Assembly: GCF_019802345.1 (NCBI RefSeq)
Contig: NZ_JAINDZ010000001.1
Location: 124,001-188,000, forward strand
Reading direction: 5' to 3'
DNA from: Methylosinus sp. Sm6
GTDB taxonomy: Bacteria; Pseudomonadota; Alphaproteobacteria; Rhizobiales; Beijerinckiaceae
DNA: 64,000 bases
Every line of letters starts with the position of its first letter. The first letter of the stretch is position 1. Shown here piece after piece: positions 54,222 to 61,985 of this stretch. The notes under the pieces were generated by a model. It was not told the DNA's origin. It worked only from the letters and a program-made list of their open reading frames with translations, and made no database searches. The translations under genes and the position numbers were made by a program.

Positions 54222-54838
54222 TCGAAACGCTGCTGTGGACCGCCGGGAGCGGCTTCTATTGCCTCGACGAGCATGCCGCGCGTCTGCGCGCTTCGGCGCG
54301 AGCGCTCGGCTTCGCGCATTCGGACGAGATGTTTCTCTCCGCGCTGCGCGAGGCGGTCGACGATCCGCTCGACGAGCGGCTGCGCGTGCGCTTCGTGCTC
54401 GCGCGCGACGGGCGCTTCGAGACGAGCGCGCTGCCGATCGACGCGACGCCGCCCGAGATGCTCTGGCGCGTGGCCGTCGCGCAGGAGCGGTTTTCGTCCG
54501 ACGATCCGATGCTGCGCCACAAGACGACGCGGCGCGACATTTACGAGCGCGAGCTGGCCGAGGCGAAGCTGCGCTGCGGCGCGGACGAGGTCCTGTTCCT
54601 CAACGAGCGCGACGAGGTGTGCGAGGGCGCGCGCACAAATGTGTTTCTCGCGCGCGAGGGCGCGCTGTTGACGCCGCCGCTCGCCTGCGGCCTGCTGCCC
54701 GGAACCTTGCGCGCGCATCTCCTCGCCAGCGGCGCGGCGCGCGAGAGCGTGCTGCGCCTCGAGGATTTTGCGCAGGCGGAGTTCCGCATGGGCAATTCGC
54801 TGCGCGGCATGACGCGCGCGACGCTGATCGAGGACTAG
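54170..54838 (+). CDS. Class IV aminotransferase-fold protein, probable aminodeoxychorismate lyase
   Basis: A 222-residue PLP-fold type IV protein. FGLIETLLW at the start, Lys118 in RHKTTRRDIY (the probable Schiff-base lysine), EVLFLNERDEVCEGARTNVF and LACGLLPGTLR match 4-amino-4-deoxychorismate lyase or branched-chain aminotransferase relatives. The 52-base overlap with pabB makes the lyase the likely function, giving p-aminobenzoate. The TAG stop lies inside the dispersed repeat that begins at 54833. Confidence 0.87.
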   Translation: MSDQGEIPDGRADEFGLIETLLWTAGSGFYCLDEHAARLRASARALGFAHSDEMFLSALREAVDDPLDERLRVRFVLARDGRFETSALPIDATPPEMLWRVAVAQERFSSDDPMLRHKTTRRDIYERELAEAKLRCGADEVLFLNERDEVCEGARTNVFLAREGALLTPPLACGLLPGTLRAHLLASGAARESVLRLEDFAQAEFRMGNSLRGMTRATLIED

Positions 54839-54927
54839 TGGCGTGAGTCAGCCGATTTGAAGGGGTGAAAGGGCGAGCCTTAGAGGCTCGCTCTCGAGAG
54901 GCTTCGAATTCATCGGCGCACGCCGCT
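54833..54927. repeat. Dispersed GACTAGTGGCG repeat, copy 2
   Basis: It begins GACTAGTGGCGTGAGTCAGC and continues with GATTTGAAGGGGTGAAAGGG, a GCGAGCC/GGCTCGC hairpin, and GCACGCCGCT at its end. The first six bases contain the stop codon of the pabC-like gene. Compare the copy at 43637. Confidence 0.7.
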
Positions 54928-54972
54928 CGTTTTCCACAAGCTTTGCGCGCCCGGGAGAAGGACGGCGCCGCG

Positions 54973-55422
54973 TCAGCCCGCGAGCGAGGCCTTCACGGCG
55001 GCGCTCGCCTTTCCGAAATCCATGCGGCCGGTATATTTGGCCTTGAGCGCGGCCACCACCTTGCCCATATCCTTGATCGAGGCGGCGCCGGTCTCGGCGA
55101 TGGCGGCCTTTATCGCTTCCGCGGCCTCGGCCTCGGAGAGCGGCTGCGGCAGATAGGACGAGATCACCTCGATCTCGGCGCGCTCTTTTTCGGCGAGGTC
55201 GGCGCGGCCGGCCTTCTCATAAATGTCGAGCGACTCCTGCCGGCTCTTCGCCATCTTCTGCAGCAGGGCCAGAATATCGTCGTCCGACAGCGTCTTGCCC
55301 GAGGCGCGCGCCTCTATGTCGCGGTCCTTGAGCCCGGCGGTGATCATGCGGATGGTCTCCACCCGCTGCTTGTCGCCGCTCTTCATGGCCGTCTTGAGGT
55401 CGGCGGTGAACCGTTCGCGCAT
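54973..55422 (-). CDS. GatB/YqeY-domain protein
   Basis: A 149-residue helical protein. MRERFTADLKTAMKSGDKQRVETIRMI, YEKAGRADLAEKERAEIEVI and the tail MGKVVAALKAKYTGRMDFGKAS are standard for YqeY. The domain also forms the tail of the GatB amidotransferase subunit, where it binds tRNA; the role of the free form is unclear. It is divergent from carA with a 91-base gap, an arrangement common in alphaproteobacteria. Confidence 0.92.
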   Translation of the reverse strand: MRERFTADLKTAMKSGDKQRVETIRMITAGLKDRDIEARASGKTLSDDDILALLQKMAKSRQESLDIYEKAGRADLAEKERAEIEVISSYLPQPLSEAEAAEAIKAAIAETGAASIKDMGKVVAALKAKYTGRMDFGKASAAVKASLAG

Positions 55423-55513
55423 TGTATTTCCACTTCGCAGTGAAATGTTCTAGGGAGACCGCGGGCGCGCGAGGCGCCCGGCCGGCGATTGTTGGGAGAG
55501 GCATAGAGCGCGG

Positions 55514-56716
55514 ATGAGCTCGGATCAAGACGAAGCGGCCGGCTGGGTCGCGCCGGTCCACACCGGAGTTCTGGTTCTGTCCACTGGCGAAGCGATTTTC
55601 GGCTTCGGCTTCGGCGCCGTTGGCGCGGCCGTCGGCGAAGTCTGCTTCAACACCGCCATGACCGGCTATCAGGAGATTTTGACCGATCCGTCCTACGCCG
55701 GGCAGATCGTCACCTTCACCTTCCCCCATATCGGCAATGTCGGCGTCAATGACGAGGATGTCGAGACCGTCGACCTCTCCCATTGCGCCGGCGCGCGCGG
55801 CGTGGTCATCGGCGCGCCCGCGGGCGATCCCTCCAACCACCGCGCCTTGCGTCCGCTCGCGCAATGGCTCTGCGCGCGGGGAATCATCGGGCTCAGCGGG
55901 ATCGACACGCGCGCGCTGACGACGCTGATCCGCGAGAAGGGCATGCCGAACGCCGTCATCGCGCATGCGCCGGACGGCGTTTTCGATCTGGAAAAGCTGC
56001 GCGCCGAGGCCGCCGCCTGGCCGGGCATAGACGGGATGGATCTCGTGCCGTCCGTCACGGCGGCCGAGCGCTATGATTGGGACGAGACCGTCTGGCGCTC
56101 GGGCGCCGGCTATGGCAAGCGCAATGGCGCGAAACATCGCGTCGTCGCCGTCGATTATGGCGTCAAGCGCAATATCCTGCGTCTGCTCGCCGAGGCGGGC
56201 TGCGAGGTGATCGTCGCGCCGGCGACGGCGACCGCGAATGAGATTTTCGCGCTGCAGCCGGACGGCGTGTTCCTCTCCAACGGCCCCGGCGATCCGGCCG
56301 AGACGGGACGTTACGCCGTGCCGGTGATCCGCGAGCTGCTGGCGCGCAAGACGCCGGTGTTCGGCATTTGCCTCGGCCATCAGATGATGGCGCTCGCGGT
56401 CGGCGCGAAGACGAGGAAAATGCCGCAGGGGCATCACGGCGCCAATCATCCGGTGAAGGACTTCACCACCGGAAAGGTCGAGATCGTCTCGATGAATCAT
56501 GGATTTGCAGTCGACCGCGACAGTCTCCCCGCCAATGCGGTGGAGACGCATCGCTCGCTGTTCGACGGCTCCAATTGCGGCATTGCGCTCACCGACCGCC
56601 CGGCCTTCTCGGTGCAGCACCACCCCGAGGCCTCGCCCGGCCCGCAGGACAGCCATTATCTCTTCGCGCGCTTCGTGGCGATGATGGACGAGGCCGAGAG
56701 CAGGGGAATCGGATGA
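55514..56716 (+). CDS. carA: Carbamoyl-phosphate synthase small subunit
   Basis: A 400-residue glutaminase subunit feeding ammonia to CarB for arginine and pyrimidine synthesis. The N-terminal CPSase domain has EVCFNTAMTGYQEILTDPSY. The class I amidotransferase triad is Cys286 (GICLGHQ), His370 and Glu372 (HHPEASPG). The last codons (AGC AGG GGA ATC GGA TGA) lie inside the terminal repeat of a MITE copy that begins at 56700. Removing the element would let the frame run to a TGA at 56905-56907 and end ESERV. carB is not in the window. Confidence 0.96.
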   Translation: MSSDQDEAAGWVAPVHTGVLVLSTGEAIFGFGFGAVGAAVGEVCFNTAMTGYQEILTDPSYAGQIVTFTFPHIGNVGVNDEDVETVDLSHCAGARGVVIGAPAGDPSNHRALRPLAQWLCARGIIGLSGIDTRALTTLIREKGMPNAVIAHAPDGVFDLEKLRAEAAAWPGIDGMDLVPSVTAAERYDWDETVWRSGAGYGKRNGAKHRVVAVDYGVKRNILRLLAEAGCEVIVAPATATANEIFALQPDGVFLSNGPGDPAETGRYAVPVIRELLARKTPVFGICLGHQMMALAVGAKTRKMPQGHHGANHPVKDFTTGKVEIVSMNHGFAVDRDSLPANAVETHRSLFDGSNCGIALTDRPAFSVQHHPEASPGPQDSHYLFARFVAMMDEAESRGIG

Positions 56717-56887
56717 AGGATGAGATCCCCAACCCTCGTCCTGAGGAGCCGCCGCAGGCGGCGTCTCGAAGGGCGGCCGTGGGGCGAAATCTTTAGGTTT
56801 CTTCCCGTTGCCGTCCTTCGAGACGCCCGCTTCGCGGGCTCCTCAGGACGAAGGTCAGGGATATAGTCCTTCATCCGATTGCCTGGG
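56700..56887. mobile_element. 188-bp palindromic MITE-like element, copy B (in the 3' end of carA)
   Basis: It has the same length and structure as the copy at 42339. The left end is GCAGGGGAATCGGATGAAGG and the right end is its imperfect complement, CCTTCATCCGATTGCCTGGG. The inner arms with CTGAGGAGCC and GGCTCCTCAGG are conserved, and the centre resembles copy A. It is flanked by CCGAGA at 56694-56699 and 56888-56893, and the flanking match extends to 9 bp. The left end supplies the last residues and the stop codon of CarA. Confidence 0.82.
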
Positions 56888-56944
56888 CCGAGAGCGAGCG
56901 CGTCTGAGCGTCTTCGCTTCGTCTCCCGCGAGCGGAGGCAACAA

Positions 56945-57538
56945 TCAGCTGTCGGGCTCGGCCACCGTCTCGCAGGTCACCAAGCGCAGGCGTTGCTCGG
57001 CGCGGTCGCGGTCGCTCGCGCGCTTGGCCAGCGAGCGGATCAGCACGAAGCCCCGCTTCGTCGGCGAGGTCACGCGCACTTGGGAAGGGGGCGCCTCCTC
57101 GTCTTGGCTCTCCAGAGCTTCGATCTGGCCGGCGTCGCCGACCATCACCTCGATCCTGCCCTTGATCGCCGAGCGGTCGGTCGCCGCGTGAAACACGCGG
57201 CCGGTGCGCGCGTGGAAGGAGAGGGCGAGATAATCCTCCGGGTCGGCGTCGGCCACGACGCGCATCATGCCTTTGGAGAGATCGAAGAGGCAGACGCCTT
57301 CGGCGAAGGCGGGGTCCTCGAAAGGCGTGATCTCCGCGCCCGGCGCCGCGGGCGGCAGCACAGCGACCCCGGTCTGCGTCGTCGGCGCGGCGCGCGCCGC
57401 CGCGAGGAGACGCGCGAAGGCGCTGCGCGGCGCCACTTCCGGCATCAAGAGCACCGAGATGATGTGGACCGAGCCGGCGACGCAGGCCGTCGCCAGCAGC
57501 CAGGGCAGGACATCGAGCAATCGATCGAGGAATTTCAT
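56945..57538 (-). CDS. Membrane-anchored protein, DUF1254-related (COG5436-like)
   Basis: A 197-residue protein with one N-terminal anchor (LDVLPWLLATACVAGSVHIISVLLMPE) and a periplasmic domain containing DPAFAEGVCLFDLSKGMMRV and YLALSFHARTGRVFHAATDRSAIKG. It overlaps the DUF1214 gene upstream by ATGA (57535-57538). In many alphaproteobacteria the DUF1254 and DUF1214 parts occur together, fused or adjacent. Function unknown. Confidence 0.82.
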   Translation of the reverse strand: MKFLDRLLDVLPWLLATACVAGSVHIISVLLMPEVAPRSAFARLLAAARAAPTTQTGVAVLPPAAPGAEITPFEDPAFAEGVCLFDLSKGMMRVVADADPEDYLALSFHARTGRVFHAATDRSAIKGRIEVMVGDAGQIEALESQDEEAPPSQVRVTSPTKRGFVLIRSLAKRASDRDRAEQRLRLVTCETVAEPDS

Positions 57539-58107
57539 GCGCAGCCGAGCTTGATGATTTTCGGAAACGTCGAAGGATCGGGCGCGACCTCGGTGTCGAG
57601 CGAGGTGTCGTAGAGGCGCAGGATCAACAGAAATGGCCCGCGCCGCGTCGGCAGCCAATTGCCGGGATGCGCCTCCTCCGCCGCGTCGATCGCGAAGCCG
57701 CCGCCCTCGCGGCGCAGAATTTCGGCCGAGGTGAAGGCGTAGCGCCGCGCCGGATTGTCGATCAGCGTCCCGCTCGTCGTGGCGACGGCGAGCGTCCAAT
57801 AGCGGGCGGCGGGCGCCGGGTCGGTGATGCGATAGGCGCAACGCCCGTCCAACGTCGCGCCGCTCGAATCGGCGCGGGCGATGAAGGCGAGGCCCTGGTC
57901 GCGGCCGAGCGGCGCCTCGCCCGTGCGCGCGAGCATGGCGCGCGCATAAGGATCGATGTCGGCGGCGCCGTGGCGCGGCCAGGCGGTCCAGGGACCGGCG
58001 GCGAGCGCGCCGAAGCCGCGGCCGAGGCCGAGCGAGACGGCGGTCATGGCGAAGCCGATCAGCAGACCGGCGATCATCGCGGCGAAGGCCTTGAGGTAAT
58101 TGGTCAT
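57535..58107 (-). CDS. DUF1214-type membrane-anchored protein
   Basis: A 190-residue protein with an N-terminal helix (AFAAMIAGLLIGFAMTAVSLGLG) and a periplasmic DUF1214-like domain: CAYRITDPAPAARYWTLAV, LIDNPARRYAFTSAEILRRE and the end LILRLYDTSLDTEV. It is coupled to the DUF1254-related gene by an ATGA overlap and follows the PBP gene, whose stop lies 16 bases upstream. This suggests a three-gene envelope operon. Function unknown. Confidence 0.85.
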   Translation of the reverse strand: MTNYLKAFAAMIAGLLIGFAMTAVSLGLGRGFGALAAGPWTAWPRHGAADIDPYARAMLARTGEAPLGRDQGLAFIARADSSGATLDGRCAYRITDPAPAARYWTLAVATTSGTLIDNPARRYAFTSAEILRREGGGFAIDAAEEAHPGNWLPTRRGPFLLILRLYDTSLDTEVAPDPSTFPKIIKLGCA

Positions 58108-58123
58108 GGACGGGACGCTTCGC

Positions 58124-60346
58124 TCATCGCTTGTCGCCGCGGCTCCGCGCCGGCGGCGCGATAGTCGACGCGGTGGGCGCGGCGGCGCGCTTGTCCTCCG
58201 TGCGCTTGTCCTCGGCGCGCTTGGCGTCGAGCTTGATTTTCAGCTCGATCTCGCCGAGCGCGTCGAGCGCGCCGCGCGACAGCGCCGCCGGACGCGCCGG
58301 CGCGCCGAACTCGGCGGTCTTTTGCGGCGAGGCCTCGAGCGCGGCGAGCGTCGCTGGATTGGCGAGGCCGCGGATCGGCTTGATGGCGATCCCCTGATGC
58401 GCATAGGCCATGATGTCGTGCCAAGTCTTCGCCGGCAGCGTGCCGCCGGTCATATTGTTCATTGTCTCATTGTCGTCGTTGCCATACCAGACGCAGCCGC
58501 CCATATTGCCGGTGAAGCCGCAGAACCAGGCGTCCTTGTAGCCATTGGTGGTGCCGGTCTTGCCGATCACGTCGACGCCCGGGCCGAGCTGGGCCCTGCC
58601 GCCCGTGCCCTCGTCGATGACGCGCTTCATCATCGTGTCGAGCTCGGCGATCTTCTCGAAGGGGATGACCTGCTCCTGCGGCGGCGCGTCGCGATCATGC
58701 TCATAGAGCAATTCGCCGCGGCTGTTGCGGATCTCGGTCGCGGCATAGGGCGTGGTCCTCTTGCCGCCATTGGCGAAGGCGGCGTAGCCGGCGGCGTGCT
58801 CGAGCAATATCACATCGCTCTGGCCGACCGGCAGCGAGGGCGTGTCCTCGAGCGGCGTGGTGATGCCGAGCTTGCGGCAGGTGTCGATGATCCTGGCGCG
58901 GCCGGCGTGCGAATCGCCGTTGCCGATCGCGATCGACAATTGAATGGCGATGGTGTTGAGCGATTTGGCGAGCGCCAGCGAGAGCGGCAGCGAGCCGGCG
59001 TAGCCGCCGCTGTAATTATGGACGCAATAATTGCCGATGCATGTCGGCCGGTCGGTGACGATCGTCGTCGGCTTGAACTTGCCGGTCATCAGCGCGGTCA
59101 GATAGACATAAGGCTTGAACGAGGAGCCCGGCTGGCGCGCCGCGTCGGTCGCGCGGTTGAACTGGCTGACGCCATAGTCGCGCCCGCCGATGATGGCGCG
59201 CACCGCGCCGTCGATGTCCATGAAGGCGGAGGCGCTCTGCTTGGCGTGATAGGCGCGCCCGCTCTCGCGCAGATTTTCCTCGACCACGTCTTCGGCGCGT
59301 TTTTGAATATTCGGGTCGAGCGCGGTGCGGATGACGAGCACGCGATTGTCGCCGAGCTTGCCGGATTGGGCGAGCCGCTGCGCCTCCTTGAAGGCGAAGT
59401 CGAGATACCACTCGGCGCTCTGGTCGCGGCTGCGCTCGATCGGCGTCGCCGGATTGCGCTGCGCGGCGACGATCTGGCTCTGCGTCATGAAGCCGGCGAC
59501 GACGAGATTGTCGAGCACGTCATTGGCGCGCGCGCGCGCCGCGGGGAGATTGACATGCGGCGCATATTTGGCCGGCGCCTTGAACAGGCCCGCGAGCATG
59601 GCCGCCTCGGCGAGGCTGACGTCGCGGATCGATTTGCCGAAGTAGAACTCCGCCGCGGCCTGAATGCCGAAAGTGCCGCCGCCCATATAGACGCGGTCGA
59701 GATAGAGCTTCAAAATCTCCTGCTTGGTGAGGCGCTGCTCGAGCCAGAGCGCGAGGAACGCCTCGTTGATCTTGCGCGTGATGGTGCGCTCGTTGGAGAG
59801 AAAGACGTTCTTGGCCAGCTGCTGGGTGATCGACGAGCCGCCCTGCACGACGCCGGCCGAGCGGGCGTTGACGGTGACCGCGCGCAGCGTGCCGATGGCG
59901 TCTATGCCGAAATGATCGTAGAAGCGCCGGTCCTCGGTGGCGAGCACGGCCTTGATGACATAATCTGGATATTGGTCGAGCGGCACGGCGTCGTCATGCT
60001 TGATGCCGCGCTGGCCGACCACGGCGCCGTAACGGTCGAGAAAGGTGATCGAGAGGTCCTGCTTCTTCAGCCAGTCGTCGCTGGTCATGCGCATGGCCGA
60101 CACCGCGAGCGCGGCCGCCGCCACGGCGCCGCCGAGCGTCAGCGTCAGCGTCTCGCAGCCGAGCTCGACGGCGATCCGCCGCAGGCCGCGCACCTGAAAA
60201 CGGTGCATATAGGCCGAGAAATTCTCGTAAGCCTCGCGCGCGCCGCGGCTCGAATCGAACAGGCTCGAGTCGATATAGGCGTCGAAATCCAGCAGCAGCC
60301 TGGCGAGGCGCTTGTATAAGCGCGAGGATCGAATACGCTCGAGCAA
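58124..60346 (-). CDS. Class A penicillin-binding protein (PBP1-type)
   Basis: A 740-residue bifunctional peptidoglycan synthase. A transmembrane helix lies at about 65-86. The GT51 transglycosylase domain has ATEDRRFYDHFGID with catalytic Glu138 and GGSSITQQLAKN. The transpeptidase has Ser408-X-X-Lys411 (GSSFKPY), a SLN motif and KTGTTNGY. The C-terminus is Lys/Arg/Ala-rich. The start is TTG at 60346, eight bases after AGGGAG, since no ATG lies near the beginning of conserved sequence. The 22 residues before the helix are charged and cytoplasmic. DUF1214 genes follow it. Confidence 0.93.
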   Translation of the reverse strand: MLERIRSSRLYKRLARLLLDFDAYIDSSLFDSSRGAREAYENFSAYMHRFQVRGLRRIAVELGCETLTLTLGGAVAAAALAVSAMRMTSDDWLKKQDLSITFLDRYGAVVGQRGIKHDDAVPLDQYPDYVIKAVLATEDRRFYDHFGIDAIGTLRAVTVNARSAGVVQGGSSITQQLAKNVFLSNERTITRKINEAFLALWLEQRLTKQEILKLYLDRVYMGGGTFGIQAAAEFYFGKSIRDVSLAEAAMLAGLFKAPAKYAPHVNLPAARARANDVLDNLVVAGFMTQSQIVAAQRNPATPIERSRDQSAEWYLDFAFKEAQRLAQSGKLGDNRVLVIRTALDPNIQKRAEDVVEENLRESGRAYHAKQSASAFMDIDGAVRAIIGGRDYGVSQFNRATDAARQPGSSFKPYVYLTALMTGKFKPTTIVTDRPTCIGNYCVHNYSGGYAGSLPLSLALAKSLNTIAIQLSIAIGNGDSHAGRARIIDTCRKLGITTPLEDTPSLPVGQSDVILLEHAAGYAAFANGGKRTTPYAATEIRNSRGELLYEHDRDAPPQEQVIPFEKIAELDTMMKRVIDEGTGGRAQLGPGVDVIGKTGTTNGYKDAWFCGFTGNMGGCVWYGNDDNETMNNMTGGTLPAKTWHDIMAYAHQGIAIKPIRGLANPATLAALEASPQKTAEFGAPARPAALSRGALDALGEIELKIKLDAKRAEDKRTEDKRAAAPTASTIAPPARSRGDKR

Positions 60347-60490
60347 TTCGCCGCTCCCTGGCCGACCGAATGGCGCCGGAGCGCGAATGATAGCACTTCC
60401 GCAGCCGTCTTGACGATGGCTCGCTGTCGCGCGCCGGCAGAATGAAATAAGAGCGCGCAGCGCCGTGGACGAGGGTCGAAGCGTAAGGGA

Positions 60491-60988
60491 ATGACGAGTC
60501 GCAAGGACGAGGGGACGGGCGAGCCGTTCTGGACATTGCCGCTGGAGCGATTGACGCGCGCGCAATGGGAGAAGCTGTGCGACGGCTGCGGCCGCTGCTG
60601 CCTGGTCAAGCTCGAGGACGAGGACACGGGCGCCATTCACCACACCAGCGTCGGCTGCGATCTGCTCGATCCCGCGAGCGGGCGCTGCCGGGATTATGCC
60701 AAGCGCAAGGTCAAGATTCCCGACTGCGTGCGGCTCAGCGTCACGGCGCTGAAGACCATTCGCTGGCTGCCCCCGACCTGCGCCTATCGGCTGCGCGCGG
60801 AAGGCAAGGCGCTGCCGGACTGGCATCCGCTGCTGACCGGCGATCCGGACAGCGTGCATCGGGCCGGCGTCTCGGTGAGCGGCCGCGTCGCGGCGGCGGA
60901 ATCCGAGGTGGACACCGACGACCTGCCGCAGTTCATCGTGCTGTGGCCGAAGCGCTGGCCGCGGCGGCGGAAGGGGCGGGCGGCTTGA
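60491..60988 (+). CDS. YcgN-family cysteine-cluster protein
   Basis: A 165-residue UPF0260 protein. The cysteine cluster is CDGCGRCC (Cys30, 33, 36, 37) with further cysteines at 56, 66 and 79, probably a zinc or Fe-S site. LKTIRWLPPTCAYRLRAEGK and WHPLLTGDPDSVHRAGVSV complete the family pattern. Its C-terminus LWPKRWPRRRK is duplicated 890 bases downstream at 61829, and here it ends in a changed tail (GRAA) instead of the IV that follows in the second copy. Confidence 0.93.
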   Translation: MTSRKDEGTGEPFWTLPLERLTRAQWEKLCDGCGRCCLVKLEDEDTGAIHHTSVGCDLLDPASGRCRDYAKRKVKIPDCVRLSVTALKTIRWLPPTCAYRLRAEGKALPDWHPLLTGDPDSVHRAGVSVSGRVAAAESEVDTDDLPQFIVLWPKRWPRRRKGRAA

Positions 60989-61107
60989 TGCGGGGTATGA
61001 AAATAATCCTTGACAGCTGGACTGTGGTCCTATAAACAGGGGGCATGCTCCACAATTGCGCTTGCGCGGCGAGGCTGGCGTCCCTCGAGGCATCATGATA
61101 GCCTCGG
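60935..61107 (+). repeat. Duplicated ycgN 3' end plus promoter region, copy 1
   Basis: From ATCGTGCTGTGGCCGAAGCG through CTTGACAGCTGG and GTGGTCCTATAAACAGGGGG to the GATAGCCTCGG block. Most positions match copy 2 at 61829-61982, with small insertions and deletions. Confidence 0.85.
61010..61036 (+). promoter_or_regulatory. Probable promoter, copy 1
   Basis: TTGACA at 61010-61015 and TATAAA at 61031-61036 are separated by 15 bases, near the sigma-70 consensus though the spacing is short. It faces the 76-residue gene at 61165. Confidence 0.7.
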
Positions 61108-61164
61108 ACGATCGAAAGGAACCTCGTTCTATAAGTCGCGTTATCGGTGGGAAGGGAGGCGAAC

Positions 61165-61395
61165 ATGGCCAATCGGAATTACGCAGGCCGCTTTTCTTCC
61201 TCGGTTTCTCACGGTTTCACACACGGCCTCGCGCAGATGAGCAGCCTGGGGAAAGCGCGTCCTTTCCTTCGGACATTGCGAGCGAACAGCGTCGTCGAGG
61301 CGATGCGGGGCGATTGGTTGCGTCTCGGAGGCGATATGGCGGTCGTGATCGAAAAGGCCCACGAAGGAGTCTGCGCCAAGCCGGAGCGCGACTAG
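61165..61395 (+). CDS. Small hypothetical protein of the DUF2335 cassette
   Basis: A 76-residue protein, not recognised. MANRNYAGRFSSSVSHGFTHG is Ser/His/Gly-rich; the second half (VVEAMRGDWLRLGGDMAVVIEKAH) is helical. The ATG at 61165 follows GAAGGGAGG. It lies between the two promoter copies and 10 bases before the DUF2335 gene, so the pair is probably an operon driven by promoter copy 1. Confidence 0.68.
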   Translation: MANRNYAGRFSSSVSHGFTHGLAQMSSLGKARPFLRTLRANSVVEAMRGDWLRLGGDMAVVIEKAHEGVCAKPERD

Positions 61396-61405
61396 AGGCC
61401 CGGCC

Positions 61406-61783
61406 ATGTCAGAGCCGCAAGCGCCTCAGGACTCGAGCAGCGGCAATCAACCGCAGGTCGTCAGCGCGAAATGGGTCGGCCCCTTGCCGCCGCCCGCCGT
61501 GCTTCGGGAGTTCGAAGACTTGCTTCCCGGCGGAGCCGAGCGACTATTCGACCAGTTCGAGAAGGAAGCCGAGCACCGACGAAGTTGCGAGAAGAAGCAG
61601 TTGGACGCGGCGATCGCCGACACGCGCCTCGGCCAGTTTCTGGCGGGATTGTACGCGGTCTGCGCCTTCGGTGTCGCGGCTTTCGCGATCTACAAGGAAG
61701 CGAACTGGGCAGCCGTCGTCATCGGCGGAACGACGATCGTCGGCGGCATCGTCGCATTTCTTCGTCAGAGGGAGAAGGAATAG
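61406..61783 (+). CDS. DUF2335 membrane protein
   Basis: A 125-residue protein. GPLPPPAVLREFEDLLPGGAERLF matches the DUF2335 start, and two transmembrane helices near the end (FLAGLYAVCAFGVAAFAIY and WAAVVIGGTTIVGGIVAFL) are linked by a short turn. The function is unknown; DUF2335 genes are often on mobile DNA. The ATG is 10 bases after the previous stop. Confidence 0.85.
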   Translation: MSEPQAPQDSSSGNQPQVVSAKWVGPLPPPAVLREFEDLLPGGAERLFDQFEKEAEHRRSCEKKQLDAAIADTRLGQFLAGLYAVCAFGVAAFAIYKEANWAAVVIGGTTIVGGIVAFLRQREKE

Positions 61784-61828
61784 TCGCATCGTCATGTGGT
61801 CGTCCGCGCCAGCCGAGTGAGACTGGCG

Positions 61829-61982
61829 ATCGTGCTGTGGCCGAAACGCTGGCCGCGGCGGCGGAAGATCGTATGAAAATATTCCTTGACAGAGAGACGG
61901 TGGTCCTATAAACAAGGGGCATGTTCCACTATTGCGCTCGACGGGGCGGCGCTCCCTTCCGGCGCGGCATCGATAGGCTCGG
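61829..61982 (+). repeat. Duplicated ycgN 3' end plus promoter region, copy 2
   Basis: Its first bases encode IVLWPKRWPRRRKIV followed by a stop, a detached tail of the YcgN reading frame. It then carries the second TTGACA/TATAAA promoter and ends at CGATAGGCTCGG just before the GNAT gene. Confidence 0.85.
61886..61912 (+). promoter_or_regulatory. Probable promoter, copy 2
   Basis: TTGACA at 61886-61891 and TATAAA at 61907-61912 with the same 15-base spacer as copy 1. It faces the GNAT gene that starts 73 bases on. Confidence 0.7.
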
Positions 61983-61985
61983 CCC

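Noticed and set aside
60347-61096. Upstream extension of the PBP frame
   Set aside because: It is antisense to ycgN and shows no PBP-like sequence; the TTG at 60346 has a ribosome site.
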